Source: Ornithodoros turicata (lineage: Eukaryota; Arthropoda; Arachnida; Ixodida; Argasidae). Taken from it: DNA of 64,000 nt. The notes beneath the pieces are model-generated. The model ran no database searches. It was given only the letters and a program-made list of their open reading frames with translations, and had not been told where the DNA came from. The DNA is taken from assembly GCF_037126465.1 (NCBI RefSeq), contig NW_026999474.1, positions 62,001 through 126,000 of the forward strand, written 5' to 3'. Position numbers and translations under genes: made by a program. This document shows positions 1-10,368 of the stretch, one piece after another; positions within the stretch are counted from its first letter, which is position 1; the number at the start of each line of letters is the position of its first letter.

Positions 1-111
1 GCGATTCAGTCTATTAACACAATACAGCGGGCGTAATGCATTAGCGCAAAATGCGCGTGCCCTGTTGCTCGTGCACTTGGATGCATTCGCGCTGGTTTCA
101 CTTATTATCAC

Positions 112-507
112 CATGGATTTGGTTAAGTGCGGTAGCGACAAATCCAAGGATATAATTGTTCTAGGTAGTGGATTTAAGTTTCGCCGTAGCTACACAAGGA
201 AAGATAAATTTGTAAGATGGCGATGCACTGTGAAAACTTGTAGTACTGGCTTTTCCACCACCGGTCAAGAAACCATGGTGCAAGATCACCTACACCCACA
301 CACAACCACGAGGCATCGCGCCACAAGTTAGACAGGCAAGTGGTACGAGCTGCAGTGAAACAAAAATCTGCGGCTAACTGCACAGAAAAACCGTCGCGAC
401 TAATCTGCGCGGAGATACGAAAGGCAGAAACACATGAGGCAACTCTCGATCACACTGACATGAAATTACTTCGAGAAGCGGCATACAGTGCGCGGCGAAG
501 CGGCTAG
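112..507 (+). pseudogene. FLYWCH zinc-finger fragment, MULE-transposase type, frameshifted
   Basis: From the ATG at 112 one frame reads a FLYWCH-like finger: an aromatic/basic stretch GSGFKFRRSY, then WRC-x4-C, then the His cluster near 290-310. The frame is lost in the His-rich segment at about 295-303. The frame starting at 301 continues with HNHEASRHKLDRQ and then a lysine/arginine-rich helix containing EKPSRLICAEIRKAE and MKLLREAAYSARR, ending at the TAG at 505. That second block is the kind of linker that follows FLYWCH fingers in MULE-type transposase-derived proteins (recollection of the family). No transposase core follows, because the sequence switches at about 508 to an unrelated retrotransposon. 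So this is a broken N-terminal piece, probably of a Mutator-like element, that can no longer give a full protein. Alternative: a pseudogenised host FLYWCH gene. Confidence 0.6.
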
Positions 508-2200
508 TTCGGTTTTCAAAGTTTTAGTGTATGGGTCCCAGATGGCTACTGCGTACATGATGATCGGTAAGACTAGAGTCTTATATGCCAACAAACGTAC
601 CTCCGGGGTAGCAAAACCAAGCGATCGCGTTAAATAAAATAACTACCTTATTCCGACAATAACTTATTCCGACATTTTCTAAGCACATGCTGCACATGAG
701 AGTTCCATCTTAAGTCGGAAGTGAGAAAGACCCCCAAATACTTGTATTTGTCAATCTTCCTCACTTGCATTCCGTGCAAAAAATAGGTAGTGGGTATGCA
801 CTTATTCTTCCGTGTAACAGACATACAAAGGGTTTTCTCAGAATTCAGTCGCATTTGCCATCGCTTGCACCAATTACTTATTTGGTCCAAGGAGTTCTGA
901 AGAGTGTCTCTGTCCGTGTCACACTGAATTTCATTGTATATTACGCAGTCGTCGGCATACAGACAGGCTTTACATTTGACGTCATTTAACATATCATTAA
1001 TGAAGACCAAAAATAGTAAGGGACCCAGGACAGAGCCTTGGGGCACCCCAGAAATTACGTCTACCGGCGAGGACCTGTGACCGTTGTATTCAACAAACTG
1101 TGACCTTCCAGAAAGATAATCCTGAAGCCATGCAATGACCCGGGGATTTGGGATATATGCTGCGAGTTTTAGCATCAGTTTGGCGTGGGGCACCACGTGA
1201 AATGCTTTTGAAAGGTCTAGGAAGAGCACATCGGTTTGTGAATGACGGTCAATTGATAATGCCAAGTCATGAACAATTTCAGAGAGAGCTGTAACGGTCG
1301 AGAACCCCTTGCGGAAGCCATGTTGTAAGAAAGTATGCATGTGGTTCTCCTCAAGGTACTCTGTTATGTGCTTACAAATTATATGTTCTAGTAACTTACT
1401 ACAGTTGGATAATAGAGATACTGGCCGATAGTTAGTCACCAGGGATGAGTCACCAGCCTTAAAGATGGGTATGATCCGTGAGCATTTCCACTCTGTCGGA
1501 ACCTGACCTACATTAAGTGACATTTCGAAGATAATTTGGAGATACTGTGCAACCCAGTCAGCATATCTCTTAATAAACTCGTTAGGAATCCTGTCTGGTC
1601 CTTGAGACTTCCTAATATTCACGTTCCTGAGCAACTTAACAATTCCGTTAAGATCAAACGCAATGTCTTTCATTTGCGGTATCATGCGCTGTGTCGTCTC
1701 AAAGACTGGTCGAAATCCGTCGTCAGGGACAAAAACAGACCTGAATCCAAGATTGAAGTGGCTAGCTGCATCCACCGCACTAACTTCCCTGTCGTTCATT
1801 GAAATACATCGGTTTGAGTGGCTCTTAGGAACAATCGTTCGCCAGAACTTCTGAGGGGACGAGTGTAGCAACGACGGAAGTGTTTTTCCGTAATATTCCC
1901 TTTTAGATTTCCTGATCTCATTTTTAAGTTCTCTACATAATCTGGAAACAGCTGTCCCATTTCCTTTACGCCTCTCCCGTATTATGCGCCGTTTCAAGTG
2001 AATGACGGGCCGTGTTATCCACGGTTTACGCACATTTATTTTACGGACCTTAATTGGAACGAACTTAGAGATGCAACTATGTACGATATTAGAAAGGATG
2101 TGCACGTCATAAGGAAACATATATTAAAAGTGTTCGCTTATTTGCTTAACATGCTGTTATCTTATCAAAGGGACCGTTACAGGCGACAGTATAGATCAAA
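508..2200 (-). pseudogene. Non-LTR retrotransposon reverse transcriptase, 5'- and 3'-truncated
   Basis: On the minus strand a 490-codon ORF (2120 down to 648) covers the end of the endonuclease-RT linker and the RT domain. Visible RT blocks are the KSQGPDRIPNEFIK region, NYRPVSLLS, HGFRKGFST, FLDLSKAF (first catalytic Asp), SGVPQGSVLGPLLF and the YADD box at residues 388-391 (948-959). AFDxV is altered to AFHVV. After 648 the frame breaks, but the C-terminal thumb-like region continues in another frame to about 508 (LLAYKTLVLPIIMYAVAIWD). The endonuclease, ORF1 and 3' end are missing. The sequence is of the jockey/CR1/L2 broad type. The join with the FLYWCH fragment at about 508 is abrupt. 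This is a dead copy; the exact clade is not resolved by eye. Confidence 0.85.
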
Positions 2201-4379
2201 TTACTAAACAAGAAAGCACTGCAAGACTGCAGTTTCAAACCCAGCATAGTTCCTTAGAAGTATTTTCCGGCAAGCGTGTTCCGCACGATATACATGGAAG
2301 ATGTATCCCTAAGAATAACTCTTGGAAATGTGTACTCTAGCTATGTATCCCGAACGGCTTTCGGATTACTTGTGCACGTGGCATACGCGGGCAAACTTTA
2401 ACAATCAATTTAAGTAAGTAAAATTTCGGTTTAGGTTCTTCACGCCTGTGCGCGAGAGGTGTTCTGACATTTTGTACCAAGTTACACCGCATAAATCCAA
2501 AGGCAGATGTCGACGTGAAGCTGCATTCGAAGTTTTACAGCAAAGGGAGTCGCACGCGTAAAAAAATCTACACGTCGAACACCCAAACTCATCGGGCTGT
2601 GATATCCCTGCAAGCAAGTGAGGCAGCCACAGGAGAGGTCACATGCTTTCGGGAACCAACGGGAATAACTGGGGCTTTCGCACCACTCGAGTGGAGCGTG
2701 ATGCGGAAGTTTATTCCGAAATAATTCTAACACACCTAATTCTAACACAGGCTAATTTAGTGCCACATGGGCGTGAAGTGCACTCCCAAGCGAATGTCAC
2801 GTTCACTACGTTGTTGCTACATGGCTTAAGTGTCACGAGTAGCAGTATGATGGCAATTACGATAGGCAAGATTAAAGTGCCTCAAAATTTTTAGATGCGC
2901 GCCACAATACCTTCCCGATAATGTTTTTCTTTTTTTTTCTTTTTTTTTTTGCTTAGAAACACTCTCTGCAAATCTTCTTCCAAAATAAAACAAATTCGCC
3001 TGAAACATGTGCCTCAAACATGTGTTCACAGACTGATAACTATATACTAAAAACAAATAAACACGCTGTCAAAAGTACTTGTTTAAAATAAAAAATAAAT
3101 TGTTTAAAATTGTTTAAAGTACTGTTGTAAAAATATTGTGGTGTGGGGGCCCCCTCTTTTTTACCAGTGCCACAAAGCATGCCATCGAAGCTACGCACTC
3201 GGTTCGACAAAGAGAAGTGAAGGGAGTTTGGGAAACTCACACTATCCTTAGTGCACTTTCTGCCAAGCGTCACGAAAGGTCCCGTGTCACAGCACACGAA
3301 TGACACCAAGTGCAAGTGTAACTCGTTAAAAATTACACAAATTAGTTCGTGCGACGGGTGTATAAATCACAGACTACGACATTACAATCCTTTTCTCCTC
3401 AATACTGTGACATGTAGTACATCGTGTGCATGTGTAATGAATCATGTCTATCAGAATGTCACAATCCCTTTAAGTACGTAGACCATAACAGCAGCAAGTA
3501 TTAGATGTCAGTATGACAGTGTCAGTGTAGTAATATGTACCACTTATTGGACACAGTATTTTTTCCTCGACTTAATATTAACGAAGGTTGCGCAGATGCA
3601 AATCGCGAGCTTTAAACGCCCTGTTACCCTTTCCGGAACGTGTTTCCACTTCTCGTTCTCTAGGAATTTGCGCCGATGCAACTCACTAATCAGGGAAAGA
3701 CGAAGTTCATAGCGAATAACAACACAATTTTGCGCACATCCATTACTCCCAAAACTTATGTGAACCTTAACTAGATACGGGTGAACAAGTAAAACCGTTA
3801 TGTATCTCTATCGTTCGCGTGCAGCTGGCCATGCAACGTACCTATCTGTGCGTGACACTAGTCGAGCAACAGAATTCGACCACTTTTACAGCTCCACTCT
3901 GCAGGTAATCACAATATAGACAGTAGCCTGAATTAAAAACACAATACTTGATAGGAAGGAATATCAGAAACGTCATTGGTTATACCTTGAATCTGCACAT
4001 ACACGAATTAACTGCATAGACGCACCCTCTCACCGTTACATGTCTTACGCCGCAATACTCTTGTAATGAACGTGCCACAACAACTTTTATTTCAGTATAT
4101 GCTCCAGCCATTTCGGCAACAGACTATTGTGGCTGCTCTGGTATCCCTCCGCGTACGCGGTGGGGTGGAAGGGGGCGCACAATGAGGGACCACTCATATT
4201 TTTAGGGTGAGAGCACCTTTAAACACACTTACGTTCTTTAATTACCATATGTATATGTTTTGTAGATATGTAGGCTACTTTTCGTTAATATCACCGTGGC
4301 GTCGTCACTTCTGATGCGTCAAATGAAATAAGTGCACATTATATTCAATTTTAACAGTCAGAGCAACGATTCATAAACG
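2201..4379. other. No gene seen; AT-rich intergenic DNA
   Basis: Only short open frames without recognisable domains occur here. There is a T-rich run at about 2921-2950 and a short A/T-rich segment near 3085-3130. No terminal repeats or exons were recognised. Confidence 0.5.
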
Positions 4380-4800
4380 TCCCACATTTGTCCCAATATC
4401 CCGAGGTGACATCGCATGGAAATACCTGCGACGTCCTAAGCTGGTGCCCATATCCTGGTCTCCTGTATGTCGCATGAATATCTATGGGATATTCAGGCTG
4501 CTCCCAGGGATATCCCATTGTCCAAACAGGGATATCCTACAGACATCGTCTGGACATATGTTGTTTGTTGGGACATTGGCATGGAAGATTGCTTTCAACA
4601 TAAAAAAACTAGAGGTCTACCGGAGGAACACTGGAGGTCCTATTCCGACCCAAAAATCGAGAATGGATATTTTTGGGACTTCCTCAGGATCGCAAAATGA
4701 GGAAGAAACCCTGATCCTCTGGATATCCTAGGCATGTAAACGGGACGTTTTCAGATATCCCTGAGACTTGGAACGTCCTTTGGACATATCTGGTTTACTG
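4380..4800. repeat. Degenerate repeat rich in short palindromes (GGATATCC, GACGTCC, TGGACATAT)
   Basis: The stretch contains many copies of self-complementary words such as GGATATCC and GACGTCC, and ends with CTGGTTTACTGGGG at about 4788-4801, which looks like an element terminus. Similar words recur in the element at 15030-16508. I infer a fragment of a non-autonomous DNA element; no matching left terminus was found and no protein is encoded. Confidence 0.4.
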
Positions 4801-6064
4801 GGGTAGGTAGGAAAACTTCTACCAAAGGATGGATGCTTGTGGCAACTGGTTCGTTGTTGGTTGTGGTTGTGGGCAGTTCGTCCTGTTTTGTGTGTGCCTT
4901 TTGTCTGTGTTTGTGGCTGCGGCTGTGTGAACTTGTGGCAACTGGGTTACGGCAGTTTTCATGGAAAATTCCTTTTCGAAAAAAATACCTGATAGATTCC
5001 CACTAGTTTCACTAGATCATAAGATATATTAAATGTCTATGATTGCGTGCTGTCACAGTCACTGTCACAGTCTGAAAACAGTGTGACAACAAGAGGGCGT
5101 TCCGTTTCCTGGCATTGAGATGCGGCTTCCTATCGCCAGACGTCACGCTAGACGATCGCAGCCTCCCCTAATATGCTCCTCTCCATGCAACCATAGAAGA
5201 GCTGCCAACCTATATGCCTAAAGAATAGCTTGAAAAACAATAGCTCGTAGCTTAAAATAATCCATTTCTTACATGAAGCTAGCTACAGTTGGAGATTTTT
5301 AAGATGCATCATTATTATAGAGGTATGCCAATATTGAAATTTTCGAACACAAACGGACTATGAATATCTGCAAAATTTTCCTTCGACTATCGAATATCCC
5401 GCATAGCATAAAGGCTTCTAAAACCAGCATTGTCACGGTTGCGTTCTGCTGATGGTTAGAAAAATGCCCGGAGGACACGCAGGAATATGTATTCATATAT
5501 TGGATTGGCATACATGCCGATATAGACATCTACAGTCAAATTGTTTTCACAGCGAAAAAATGAGCCGTTTCCATGAAGCAGGCCGAAAACCATAAAAAAC
5601 TTGCACTTGAAAAGCAGTGAACACCTTGGTTAGCATTGTAAGTGCTGGTGAAACAGACAGAATGGAAGTAAAGGGTAATGACATGTTCAGAAAGGGCGAT
5701 AGTTTACTGATGAGCACATCCCAGAAGGAAAACGAAGGCAGCAAGTGCTCTCTTTTTGCACTCGCAATGCCTTCCGCATTTGTCGTGCAGGCAAGAAACT
5801 GCCCGGTTTACACTGTGCTCTCACGCGTGACGTCACGCGAGGCCATCGTTCCCGACAGTAATGCATAGTTCGGAACAGCCCCATTCATTAGCGCAGTAAA
5901 ATTGCGAACCTCGACTATGTTGTACGACTGTGCTTATTACGTGTGATTGTTTTTCGCGACGTTCATGCTCAGCGCATCCTTCATTTCACGGCGAAAATCT
6001 GCGCGCGCGCCAGCGCCGAACAAAATCGTGTCGCAAGTAGTAGAGACTGACCACGAGCATCAGG
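4801..6064. other. No gene seen; GT-rich tract then unique-looking sequence
   Basis: 4830-4935 is GT-rich low-complexity sequence. The remainder shows no convincing coding or structural signal. Confidence 0.45.
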
Positions 6065-6330
6065 AAACAAATTTTAAGGTGCCTGGGCGCCATTAAATTA
6101 GCAATTAATTAGCAATTATGACCCCCAGTAATTGGATCATCCAGTGAGTCACCTCACTAATTGGGGAGCATCTAATTCGTGTCCAGACCGCTCTGTGTGT
6201 TTGCGGATATTTGTGGGCAGAGAAAATAAAAGAATAGATAGAAATAGAGTGGAGAGAAACAATTTATTTGAAAATCAATTATGCCAGCTCGAAGAAATCG
6301 CTCCAGAATGGGCGGCCGACCACCGACCAC
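6065..6330 (+). repeat. Left half of a dispersed repeat interrupted by a retrotransposon
   Basis: 6065-6190 matches the reverse complement of about 14560-14680, and 6228-6330 matches the reverse complement of about 13640-13735. The match to the second copy resumes at about 10248-10350, so the copy here was split by the insertion of 6331-10247. The identity of the host repeat is unknown. Confidence 0.7.
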
Positions 6331-6383
6331 TGTTATATTCTTGATTGTGTTACTTACATGCAGCGCTGCATTGTAGTTAACGT

Positions 6384-6752
6384 GTCAGTGGCGGGCACGG
6401 TGCATCCTGCAGTATGGATCGATTCAGAAACTTTGTCATTGTCTTGCAGGTTACCACCTTTGGTGTGACTCCGTTCTTCTACACACAGAATACACTAGCT
6501 CTGCCGGCTGATTACCTTCCATGGAATGCGCAGCAAGATACCGTCTTGTGCCCTGACCAGTCTTCCTTCGTGTTATCTGTGCAAACGACTACAACCAATC
6601 ACCTATCCTCTACTACCGGATCTGAGTATAATGCGCCAGCAGCACGCTTAAAAGAGCATTCGTCGTGGGATCTCTTCAGTGGCGAGCACGGTGGATCCTG
6701 CAGTATGGATCGATTCAGAAACTTTGTCATTGTCTTGCAGGTTAGTACAACC
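6384..6752 (+). repeat. Duplicated ~75-bp segment, 291 bp apart, in the retrotransposon 5' region
   Basis: The segment GTGGCGGGCACGGTG...CTTGCAGGTTA at about 6384-6460 recurs with few changes at about 6675-6752. The offset of 291 bp is a multiple of three, so the reading frame is kept. It may be a tandem 5' promoter monomer or a simple duplication. Confidence 0.75.
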
Positions 6753-7508
6753 CCCATGTCTTCGTACTCTATAAAAAGCGACCACCTAGGCCTGTTGGTT
6801 GTGCCGTGCCCCCAAACGTTACTTTCCTTGTTGTATGACTGCTATAACGTCATTAAGCTTTTAGTTCTGTTATCTGGCGATATTGAAACCAATCCTGGTC
6901 CTGCGAATGCTGATATGCTGGCAAAGATATTACAAAATCAAGAGTCTGATAGGAAACTGCTTCAGTCAATTCAGTCTAGCTTAAGGGACACAGAAAAGTC
7001 TCTAACAGAGCTTAGCAGCAAAATGGCATCAATTGAACATACAGTAACCGAGCTAGAGTCCCTCAAATCAGCCCTCACTGAGACTTCCAAAAGGTTTGCC
7101 CCCCGTGAGGCCTTAATTGCTGCACTGATTAGGAAGACTGATGACCTGGAGAGTCGCTCTAGACGAAATAATATCATTATTCATGGCATCAGTGAGAACA
7201 GTTCTAAGACACCTGATAGCCTCCTTCGCATTGCAAGAGACGATATTTTCCGCGACATCCTGAACGTCAGTGTTGGCAGCATTGAGCGCATTCATAGGAT
7301 CGGGAGGAAGCGTGATGACAGACCACGTCCGACAATTTTGAAATTGTATAATTCCTCTGAGAAATCCGGCATGATGCGTAACTGCTTTCGCCTCAAGAAC
7401 ACACAGTATTCGATTAAAGAAGACTACACTAAGCGAGTGCAGATGATACGCAAAAAGCTGTGGGATAGTGCGGTTGATGCCTTCCCCCATCAGAACGGGA
7501 TTTTTTAG
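6414..7508 (+). CDS. Retrotransposon ORF1 protein with N-terminal 2A-like peptide, coiled coil and RRM-like region
   Basis: This is an open frame of 364 codons. The peptide starting MDRFRNFVIVLQV occurs twice in frame (residues 1 and 98), because the DNA around 6384-6460 is repeated 291 bp later; the second Met (6705) may be the ancestral start. Residues 131-154 are hydrophobic and lead into GDIETNPGP (residues 155-163), a match to the 2A ribosome-skipping consensus D-(V/I)-E-x-N-P-G-P. After it comes a leucine/serine-rich helix (about 165-225) that should form a coiled coil, then a basic segment ESRSRRNNIIIHG that opens an RRM-like fold as in ORF1p-type proteins (about 245-340). It presumably binds element RNA and acts as a chaperone. 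The ORF is intact although ORF2 is broken. 2A elements in CR1/L2-type ORF1s are known from other invertebrates; this assignment is by motif. Confidence 0.75.
   Translation: MDRFRNFVIVLQVTTFGVTPFFYTQNTLALPADYLPWNAQQDTVLCPDQSSFVLSVQTTTTNHLSSTTGSEYNAPAARLKEHSSWDLFSGEHGGSCSMDRFRNFVIVLQVSTTPMSSYSIKSDHLGLLVVPCPQTLLSLLYDCYNVIKLLVLLSGDIETNPGPANADMLAKILQNQESDRKLLQSIQSSLRDTEKSLTELSSKMASIEHTVTELESLKSALTETSKRFAPREALIAALIRKTDDLESRSRRNNIIIHGISENSSKTPDSLLRIARDDIFRDILNVSVGSIERIHRIGRKRDDRPRPTILKLYNSSEKSGMMRNCFRLKNTQYSIKEDYTKRVQMIRKKLWDSAVDAFPHQNGIF
6858..6902 (+). promoter_or_regulatory. 2A-like translational skipping motif in ORF1
   Basis: The codons encode LLVLLS then GDIETNPGP (6876-6902). In the 2A family the ribosome skips the bond between the final Gly and Pro, which here would release a peptide of about 65 residues (if started at 6705) from the RNA-binding ORF1 protein. 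The upstream hydrophobic stretch also resembles a signal sequence, as reported for some sea-urchin elements. All of the core residues are present. Confidence 0.8.
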
Positions 7509-9806
7509 ATACGTGTCTGAGCTTTAATCTAGAACAAATGGTCCTTTTCCCTACTATCTCATATCTCGTTCCTCAGCTTCCTGCCTCAACCTTGTACTAA
7601 CGTCTAGACAAGACATCATTTCCAACTTGCGCTCATTTGATGGCTTAAGTGATCATAAGTTTATTCCTTTTTCTATTTGTGCGGCACATAACCGTTCTCA
7701 TACACAGCGCAAAGTCAGTAAGAACTTTAACGCTGCCAACTTCAAAGCTTTCAATACTGAACTGTCTTTATTTTTCGATGACGTCGCTATGGACTTTAAC
7801 ACGCGATCTGTTGAACACAACTGGTGCTTGTTCAGGGAGAAGCTCAGGGAACTGGAATCGATTCACATACCCACTTGTTCTGTCCCCTCCTCGGATTCAG
7901 CTCCCTGGTATAGTGCTACTGTTAGGCGACTTCGTGCAAAGAGGAAGCGATTATTCCGTTTGGCTAAAACTTCTAACTCTTCACGTGCCTGGAATCGCTA
8001 TTATTCAGCTGAGAAAAAATTTACGAAGTGTGTAAAGCAGTCTAACGCTTCCTTCTATACCACACGTTGCCATCACTCCTAGAACACCAACCAAAAAAAT
8101 TTTGGCGAACTATTTCCCCATGTGTTGTTACCCCTTCAAGGCTGCTTGACAGTACTGGTGTGATGGCCCCGGATGAAGATTGTTCCTCTATCCTGAACCG
8201 ATACTTTGCGTCGGTATTCACACGTGAGGACCTTACACTTATGCCTTCATCCCTTGCTACAACTTCCCCCGGATGGAGGGCCTATCCTTTACCAACCGCG
8301 GTATATTAAAACTAATTGATAACAGTAAACTTTCCTCCTCCTGTGGTGCCGATGGAATAACATCCAAAATCCTAAAAACCACTAAACAGGTCTCAGCCAA
8401 GTTTTTAATGCTTATATTTAACCAATCACATTCTACGGGGGATATCCCATCCGACTGGCTTACTTCGAAGGTAATTCCGATTTTCAAGTCTAGCGAAACA
8501 GTGAAACCTCATAACTGCAGGTCCATCTCTCTCACAAGTATACCTTGTAAATTTTTAGAGCATATAATAGTGTCTCACTTAATGACGTTCCTTGAAACAA
8601 ACGAGTTCTTCTACCCTTTCCAACATGGGTTTCGGCGTGGCTATTCATGCGAAACCCAACTGCTTGGTCTAACACATGACTTATTGAGCAGCATGGATGG
8701 CGGATGCCAGGTTGATGCAATATTTATTGACTTTGCTAAAGCATTCGACAGGGTCTCACATGCTCGCTTAATATCAAAACTTTCCAGATTGAACATCGAC
8801 CCGCTCGTCTTTACGTGGATACGGAACTTTTTGAGTAACAGAAATCAATTCGTGTTCAAACAGTTAAAGGGTTAACACTTCCCCGTCCTCATTAGACAGA
8901 GTAACTTCCGGAATCCCTCAGGGTTCGGTTATTGGCCCCCTTTTATTTCTCATTTACATTAATGACCTTCCATCTGGATTGACATCTCGTATTCGCCTAT
9001 TTGCTGATGATTGCATCATTTATCATTATATATCAAGTTCGTCAGAACAAATTGCACTCCAAGATGACCTTCATAAGTTCGCTTCCTGGTGCTCCTCATA
9101 GCAGTTACCTATTAACGCCGATAAATGTAAATCAATGTCGTTCACGTGGTCCACCCCCACAATATTTCAATGCTCTTGTGGTTCGTCTCTGCTTGAACAC
9201 GTTACCTCATATAAGTACCTCGGGATTCATCTAAGTAGCAAGCTTTCTTGGTCTCATCACATCTCTCAGACTATAGCTGCCGCTAATCGAACCTTGGGAT
9301 TCCTTCGGCGGACTCTGAGACTGGCCCCAGTGTCTGTGAAAAAGTTAGCCTATACGACATTCGTGAGGCCAAAGCTTGAATATGCCGCGGCAATATGGGA
9401 CCCTCATCAGGCGTACCTCAGAGACTCTTTGGAGAAGGTTCAAAACCGGGCCGCCCGGTTCATAGCCTGTGACTATCATCCCGACAGCAGTGTCTCTGCG
9501 ATAAAATTGAACCTCGGTTTAACCATATTGACCCTTCGTCGTAGAATTTCTGCCCTGCTACTTTTTCACAAAACCTTCCACAATAGCTTCCTCTACTCCT
9601 CTATACTGCTGCCCCCTAGCCATATATCTCACCGTGTGGATCATGTGTTTAAGGTTAGAGAATACCGATGTAATACTCAGCGTTTTTCCGAGTCTTGTGT
9701 TCCACGAACTTCACGTTGGTGGAACGATCTTCCTCGTGACATTGCTACAATTAGTGATCATTTGACTTTTAAGCAAGCAATCCACGATTTATTCTGCTCG
9801 CCCTAG
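7509..9806 (+). pseudogene. Retrotransposon ORF2 (endonuclease end + reverse transcriptase), multiply frameshifted
   Basis: About 7536-7690 reads the C-terminal end of an apurinic-type endonuclease (LDLVLTS, then the SDHKFI box). The bulk of the domain, normally over 150 residues, is deleted between ORF1 and here. The RT follows in pieces: 7627-8082, 8067-8309, 8273-8875, about 8900-9134 and 9135-9806. Recognisable blocks are GADGITSKIL, FQHGFRRGYS, FIDFAKAFDRVSHARL, SGIPQGSVIGPLLF and FADD at 9000-9011. There is a premature TAG at 9099-9101 and at least three frame changes. The C-terminal region (YKYLGIHLSSKLSW... RPKLEYAAAIWDP) runs to a stop at 9804-9806. No active enzyme can be made. Confidence 0.85.
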
Positions 9807-10247
9807 TTAATCCTCTACTTACTCGTAACTTTTTGCGCTTTGCTGTTCGTGCCTTGTGACCTGTACAGATATTTTTGCCCATTGTATTTTTTTTTGTATT
9901 TTATGGGATGTATCACGTGCCTGACTTTTTCTTATGTTCATTTGCCTCCTTTGTTCTGTTATGTTCCAATCCGTCATGTTGTACCCGCTCTGTGGGCCTT
10001 TGACGTACATACAATAAATAAATACAGGAGGTAGCGCCACTTGTTGCTAGCGGCTCACACTGCGCATAAAAATAAATGAAGGCCGTGCACTTTCTTCTTT
10101 TTCTTCTTGCCCGAGCCTCGAAGAAGACATGAGTCTCTTATCTATGCGACAGCGCCGAGGGGGTGTTTCTCGCTTCCCATGTTGAATATGTCGGCATGAC
10201 ATCTTTGTGGAACGTTAAGCTACGCATTCTTTCAATCATAACAACCT

Positions 10248-10368
10248 CCATCTTGCTCATTGGCAGCTGGTAGTTGCAGAGATCGATGACAGGTGGCTAC
10301 CTAGTCGCAAGGCCTCCCCCGCCCCCTTCATCGCAATATGCATGGAAGACCACCCGCCATGTGCAGTA
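10248..10368 (+). repeat. Right half of the interrupted dispersed repeat
   Basis: CATCTTGCTCATTGGCAGCT and the following 80 bases match the reverse complement of 13535-13635, directly continuing the segment broken at about 6330. Confidence 0.7.

Larger units (their letters stand above)
6331..10025 (+). mobile_element. CR1/L2-like non-LTR retrotransposon with 2A-containing ORF1
   Basis: The element has a 5' region with a duplicated segment, an ORF1 (6414-7508), a damaged ORF2 (endonuclease end plus RT, about 7509-9806), a 3' UTR of about 200 bp and a 3' tail of tandem AATAAATA (about 10009-10023), as is typical of CR1/L2/jockey-type elements. Most of the endonuclease is deleted. It lies inside a dispersed repeat whose uninterrupted copy is at 13.5-14.7 kb. 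About 225 bp between the tail and the resumed host repeat (10026-10247) remain unexplained. No clear target duplication was found. Confidence 0.8.
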
